From positions 1 to 43,055 of the forward strand of contig JAPLMO010000335.1 in NCBI GenBank assembly GCA_026386995.1: 43,055 nt of DNA, in the 5' to 3' direction. Positions 39,758 to 43,055 of this stretch are shown one piece after another. The notes under the pieces were generated by a model, which had not been told where the DNA came from, did no database searches, and saw only the letters and a program-made list of their open reading frames with translations. Every line of letters begins with the position of its first letter. Position 1 is the stretch's first letter. Position numbers and translations under genes: made by a program. Source of the DNA: Planctomycetota bacterium. Its GTDB lineage: Bacteria; Planctomycetota; Phycisphaerae; FEN-1346.

Positions 39758-41314
39758 TCACTTCTTCGCCAGCGCGCCCGTGGGGCACGCGGCAACGCAT
39801 TCTGCGGCGGCTTTCTTCAACCCTTCGGCAATGGACGTGCTGAACGGCACGCCCACCCGCACGCTGAACCCCCGTCCGATCAGCGTCAGGCCCAGCGGCT
39901 CCTTTGCCCGCGCGGCAATCTGGATGCACAGGCCGCACGAGATGCACTTGCCGGGCTCGTAGACCACGTCGGCGTGCCGCGCATCTTGCTCGAACTGCCG
40001 CCGCGTGCCGTGATAGCGGCCGGGGGAGGCACTGTAGGCGTCGGCGTAGTCGCGCAACTTGCAGGCGTGGGCCTTGCGGCAATCGCAGTGGAGGCAGCGG
40101 GGGGCTTCCTGCCGCGCCTCTTCCGATGTGAGACCCGTCACTTCGCCACCGGCCGGGCTCACGTGCCCGCTCGCGCTTGCCCAGGCCACCAGCCGCGCCA
40201 TCTCCTCGGGGGTGGGCGAGTGAAGTCGAGTCGTGTACGGCCGCCGCGGCGCCGTCACGGGCCTGCCGGCCAGGAACTGTTGGATGCAGCCTGCGGCTGC
40301 GGCGCCGTCGGCCACCGCCCGTACAGCCATGCGGTGATGGTGCACCGCCTCGCCTGTGGCAAACAGGCCGCGCACGGTGGTCTGGAACGTGTGGCGGTCG
40401 ACCTGGACGCCCTCCGGCAGGAGCGTGTCAGCCTTCAGCCCGGCCTCCGCCGCGAGGAGCGACCCGACCGCGAGGAGCACGGCGTCGAAGTCTTTCTGGA
40501 GGTCCGTCAGCGCAACATCGCGTCCGACGCGGGTCCGCATGCGGAAGGCCGCGCCCAGCCGGGCCACCAGCGCGATCTCGGCGTCGAGGACCTTGTGCGG
40601 CAGTTCCGTCTCCGGGACGCCCCGCAGCATGCCGCCCGGCTGGTCCTGGTCATCGAAGATCGTGCACGCGATGCCTTCCTGCAAGAGGCGCCACGCCGCC
40701 GCAAGGCCCGCCGGCCCTGCGCCGATGACGGCCACGCGCTTACCGGTGGACGGCTTGCACGGCGGCAGCAGAGACTTCCCGCTGGCGAGGTCCGTGTCGG
40801 CCGCGCGGCGGTGGAGCAGCCGGATCGCCAGCGGTGCATCGTGGTCCGCCCGACGGCAGCCCTTCTCGCACGGCGCCGCGCAGATGCGGCCGAGCGTGGC
40901 CGGCAACACGAGCGCCGCCCGCGCGGTGGCGGCAGCGGCCGCCCAGTCGCCCGCGGCGGCCTGGCGGATCATTTGCGGGATGTCCATCCGGGCCGGGCAG
41001 ATGCTCTGGCACGGGCCGATGCAGTCGCCGGGGTGGTCGCTGAGCAGGAGTTCGAGGGCCTGGCGCCGGGCCTCGCGCACCTCGTCGGTCTCGCTCTCGA
41101 CCTCCATGCCGTCCTCGGCCCGCATGCCGCACGAGGGCAGGAGCCGATCGGGGTTCTTCACCTTGACGACGCACACCATGCACGAGGTGCCGGGCGTGCA
41201 GCCGTCGAGGCAGCATAGCGTCGGGACCGCGATGCCCAGCCGGCGCGCGGCATCGAGGATGGTCGCCCCGGGGGGGACTTCAACTTCTCTTCCGTCTATG
41301 ACCAGTCTTGGCAT
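39758..41314 (-). CDS. 2Fe-2S / FAD / 4Fe-4S oxidoreductase subunit
   Basis: This 518-residue redox protein starts with a 2Fe-2S ferredoxin domain (Cys34/35, 39, 45, 48 and 62, as at the N-terminus of NuoG/HydA). A GltD-like region follows (CIGPCQSICPARMDIP, GRICAAPCEKGC), then an FAD-binding VAVIGAGPAGLAAAW near 193-208. The C-terminal part has further cysteine clusters (RCLHCDCRKAHAC, KCISCGLC, ECVAACP). It is on the same strand as the NuoF-like gene and likely forms a soluble NAD(P)H-ferredoxin or hydrogenase/formate dehydrogenase type complex with it. The closest named relatives may be electron-bifurcating enzymes; the reaction is not settled. Confidence 0.88.
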   Translation of the reverse strand: MPRLVIDGREVEVPPGATILDAARRLGIAVPTLCCLDGCTPGTSCMVCVVKVKNPDRLLPSCGMRAEDGMEVESETDEVREARRQALELLLSDHPGDCIGPCQSICPARMDIPQMIRQAAAGDWAAAAATARAALVLPATLGRICAAPCEKGCRRADHDAPLAIRLLHRRAADTDLASGKSLLPPCKPSTGKRVAVIGAGPAGLAAAWRLLQEGIACTIFDDQDQPGGMLRGVPETELPHKVLDAEIALVARLGAAFRMRTRVGRDVALTDLQKDFDAVLLAVGSLLAAEAGLKADTLLPEGVQVDRHTFQTTVRGLFATGEAVHHHRMAVRAVADGAAAAGCIQQFLAGRPVTAPRRPYTTRLHSPTPEEMARLVAWASASGHVSPAGGEVTGLTSEEARQEAPRCLHCDCRKAHACKLRDYADAYSASPGRYHGTRRQFEQDARHADVVYEPGKCISCGLCIQIAARAKEPLGLTLIGRGFSVRVGVPFSTSIAEGLKKAAAECVAACPTGALAKK

Positions 41315-41329
41315 CTTCCGAAAGTCCTT

Positions 41330-41362
41330 TTAACCGCGGAGAACGCGGAGAGCGCAGAGAGA
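41330..41362. repeat. Left inverted repeat flanking the GxxExxY gene (9-base period)
   Basis: TTAACCGCGGAGAACGC and further CGCGGAGAG/CGCAGAGAG units of period 9. Its inverted partner is at 41828-41859. Confidence 0.88.
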
Positions 41363-41390
41363 GAATAGAGTTAACAGCAAAACGGCACGG

Positions 41391-41798
41391 TCATTCAGGA
41401 AATCCATTGACCAGCCTCCTGACGCCCCCGATAAGCGTCGTCGAGTTGAAGTTGATGAGCAAGCCCACCTTGCACCCCGATAGTTTCAGGTACGAAATCA
41501 CCTGTGCCTCGTGAAGCGGGGAAGTCTGTTCAGTGGCCTTTATTTCCACCACGACGCTGTCTGCCACGAGCAGATCCATGCGGTAGCCACAGTCAAGCGA
41601 CACTTCCTTGTATTTCAGCGGCAGTTCTTTCTGCCGCTCGATCTTCAGGCCTCGCTGGATCAATTCGTATGCGAGGCATGCCTCGTAAGCCGACTCCAAC
41701 AACCCCGGCCCCAATTGCCGATGCACCTCAATGGCCGCCCCGATGATGGTGTCTGTTACCCGGTTGTACTCTTCCTTCGTTATTGGATGCCTTGCCAC
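41391..41798 (-). CDS. GxxExxY family protein
   Basis: This 135-residue protein has the name-giving motif GLLESAY (32-38), preceded by IIGAAIEVHRQLGPG. A PD-(D/E)xK-like nuclease core is suggested by MDLLVAD with Asp75 and VVVEIKA with Glu85 and Lys87. Function is unknown; the family is widespread and often found in repeats-rich or metagenomic genomes. It sits between two genes of a redox operon on the same strand, and inverted period-9 repeats flank it on both sides, so it looks inserted as a unit. Confidence 0.93.
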   Translation of the reverse strand: MARHPITKEEYNRVTDTIIGAAIEVHRQLGPGLLESAYEACLAYELIQRGLKIERQKELPLKYKEVSLDCGYRMDLLVADSVVVEIKATEQTSPLHEAQVISYLKLSGCKVGLLINFNSTTLIGGVRRLVNGFPE

Positions 41799-41827
41799 GT
41801 TGCCCCCTTTGTTTCTTTAGATCAATC

Positions 41828-41859
41828 CTTCTCTGCGTCCTCTGCGTTCTCCGCGGTTA
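41828..41859. repeat. Right inverted repeat flanking the GxxExxY gene
   Basis: CTTCTCTGCGTCCTCTGCG through TTCTCCGCGGTTAG is the inverted counterpart of 41330-41362 (AACCGCGGAGAACGC shared exactly on the other strand). Confidence 0.9.
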
Positions 41860-41870
41860 GATTCTTTTTG

Positions 41871-43055
41871 TCAGGAGACCGATACGGCCCCGGATGGGCA
41901 GACCTGTTTGCACGTTCCGCAGCGGATGCACTTGACGTCGTCCACGACGTGCTTCTCGTACGGCGTCATTGGGATGGCATCGGCCGGGCAGTGCTGGGCG
42001 CAGAGCGTGCAGCCGATGCACTTGTCGTTGATGGAGTACGCGATGAGGGCCTTGCAACGGCCGGCCGGGCAGCGCTTCTCCAGATGGGCCTCGTACTCGC
42101 CGCGGAAGTAGCGGAGCGTCGAGAGGACCGGGTTGGGCGCGGTCTTGCCCAGGCCGCACAGGCTTGCCTTCTTGATGTAGTGGGCCAAGTGCTCGAGTTC
42201 CTCCAGGTCGCCCTTTTGCCCCTCGCCGGCCGTGAGGCGATTCAGGATGTCGAGCATCCGCCGCGTGCCGATGCGACAGGGCGTACACTTGCCGCACGAC
42301 TGGTCCTGCGTGAATTCCAGGAAGTACCGGGCCACGTCCACCATGCAGTCGTCTTCGTCGAGGACCACCAGGCCCCCGGAGCCCATGATGGCGCCGGCGG
42401 CCGTGAGCGCCTCGTAGTCGACGGGCGTGTCGGAGAGGTGGGCGGGGACGCACCCGCCCGACGGGCCACCCACCTGCACGGCCTTGAGGTGCTTGCCGTT
42501 GGCGATGCCGCCGCCGATCTCGTTGACGACCTCGCGTATCGTTATGCCCATCGGGACCTCGATGAGGCCGCCCCGCGCGACCTTGCCGGCCAGCGCAAAG
42601 ACCTTTGTGCCCTTGCTCGTGCGCGTGCCGAGGGCGGCAAAGGCCTCGGGGCCGCTGCGGAGGATACACGGAATCAGCGCGTAGGTCTCGACGTTGTTGA
42701 CGAGCGTCGGCTTGCCGTAGAGCCCCTGCTCGGCGGGGTATGGCGGCCTCAAGCGCGGCATGCCGCGCCGGCCCTCGATGGAGGCCAGCAGGGCCGTCTC
42801 TTCGCCGCAGACGAACGCGCCCGCGCCTTCCATGATCCTCAGGTGCAGCCGCCGGCCCGTGCCGAGCAGGTTCTCGCCCGCGAGACCCTTCTCTTCGGCC
42901 CGCCGGAGGGCCTCGTGGACGCGCCGCACGGCCAGCGGATACTCAGCCCGGATGTAGAAGATGCCTTCCTCGGCGCCGACGGCATACGCCGCGATGGCCA
43001 TCCCCTCGATGACGCGGTAGGGGTACGACTCCAGGATCATGCGGTCCATGAAGGC
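41871..43055 (-). CDS. NuoF/HydB-like NADH-binding Fe-S flavoprotein, 5' end cut
   Basis: The reading frame continues past the window edge (Ala-Phe precede the first visible Met), so the N-terminus, including any thioredoxin-like 2Fe-2S domain and part of the NADH site, is missing. What is visible is the FMN-site sequence ([19 protein letters not shown]), the 4Fe-4S ligands [15 protein letters not shown] and KASLCGLG, and a C-terminal 2x[4Fe-4S] ferredoxin domain ([24 protein letters not shown]). The ferredoxin extension is typical of HydB/HndC subunits of NAD(P)-linked hydrogenases and formate dehydrogenases and absent from complex I NuoF. Its partner is probably the 518-residue protein beyond the GxxExxY gene. 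Confidence 0.93.
   Translation of the reverse strand, partial: AFMDRMILESYPYRVIEGMAIAAYAVGAEEGIFYIRAEYPLAVRRVHEALRRAEEKGLAGENLLGTGRRLHLRIMEGAGAFVCGEETALLASIEGRRGMPRLRPPYPAEQGLYGKPTLVNNVETYALIPCILRSGPEAFAALGTRTSKGTKVFALAGKVARGGLIEVPMGITIREVVNEIGGGIANGKHLKAVQVGGPSGGCVPAHLSDTPVDYEALTAAGAIMGSGGLVVLDEDDCMVDVARYFLEFTQDQSCGKCTPCRIGTRRMLDILNRLTAGEGQKGDLEELEHLAHYIKKASLCGLGKTAPNPVLSTLRYFRGEYEAHLEKRCPAGRCKALIAYSINDKCIGCTLCAQHCPADAIPMTPYEKHVVDDVKCIRCGTCKQVCPSGAVSVS

Noticed and set aside
38101..39795. A 564-codon minus-strand reading frame opposite the sulfatase
   Set aside because: It runs through the palindromic element at 39651-39728 and has no recognisable domain.
39758..43055. Respiratory complex I genes
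   Set aside because: The NuoF-like protein has a C-terminal 2x[4Fe-4S] domain and its partner is a GltD-like FAD protein; no membrane Nuo subunits are present.
1..43055. tRNA or rRNA genes
   Set aside because: I found no cloverleaf with a GGTTCGAATCC-type T arm; the GGTTCAA words are only the heptamer repeats.

Overview
The window is GC-rich, densely coded bacterial DNA with no rRNA or tRNA genes that I can see. Gene content points to a member of the Planctomycetota/PVC group, perhaps a Phycisphaerae-like anaerobe. The pointers are a GAF-HlyD gene next to a PqqD/site-2-protease/HlyD fusion and a short SecA-like ATPase, a secreted alpha-L-fucosidase, a sulfatase, a bacterial serpin, NfeD/flotillin, and an anaerobic NuoF-type Fe-S flavoprotein cluster. 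This taxonomic guess is inference from family content, not from a marker gene.

Layout. 186-4498 (minus): the TldD/TldE metalloprotease pair and a CvpA-like membrane protein with a long extra C-terminal region. 4604-8534 (minus): a membrane-anchored PilB/GspE-like protein whose nucleotide-binding motifs are lost, overlapping an intact PilT-type ATPase, then hisF. 8706-12076 (plus): a TPR lipoprotein overlapping a zinc phospholipase C/S1-P1 nuclease-like enzyme, then a serpin. 12256-13731 (minus): a GH29 alpha-L-fucosidase. 14104-20810 (plus): NfeD, flotillin, a DUF2157 + GDYXXLXY membrane pair, a PH-domain membrane protein, an inositol-monophosphatase-family enzyme, and a REP-associated Y1 transposase (RAYT) sitting among its own REP hairpins. 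21096-27219: a Dabb protein, a type III restriction-modification pair, an AT-rich stretch and a decayed IS630 transposase, which together look like an acquired island. 27258-28043: a TIGR02757 protein. 28248-37986: an export locus, with an adaptor and a TolC-type lipoprotein on the minus strand and DUF3467, GAF-HlyD, PqqD/S2P/HlyD and SecA-like on the plus strand. 38179-39627: a sulfatase. 39758-43055 (minus): a 2Fe-2S/FAD/4Fe-4S oxidoreductase and a NuoF-like subunit cut by the window edge, with a GxxExxY gene bounded by inverted repeats between them.

The strongest candidate for an undescribed system is 28248-37986. A dedicated SecA-like motor that ends soon after its second helicase half is almost fused (1 bp gap) to an intramembrane protease carrying an N-terminal PqqD-like peptide-binding domain and a C-terminal adaptor. 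Next to it are a cytoplasmic GAF sensor fused to an adaptor and an outer-membrane TolC-like protein. Together these could recognise, cleave and export a peptide or protein in a regulated way; that reading is inference.

The second system is the repeat landscape. Nearly every intergenic gap holds either a hairpin or paired-hairpin element (at least nine sequence families, several with a conserved TTTAG- or GTAG-like tag beside the stem) or a short tandem array with a 7-base period. The family flanking the RAYT shows compensatory stem changes. Some repeats reach into coding sequence: the 3' end of hisF, the 5' end of the phospholipase-like gene, and the stop codon of the phosphatase gene.
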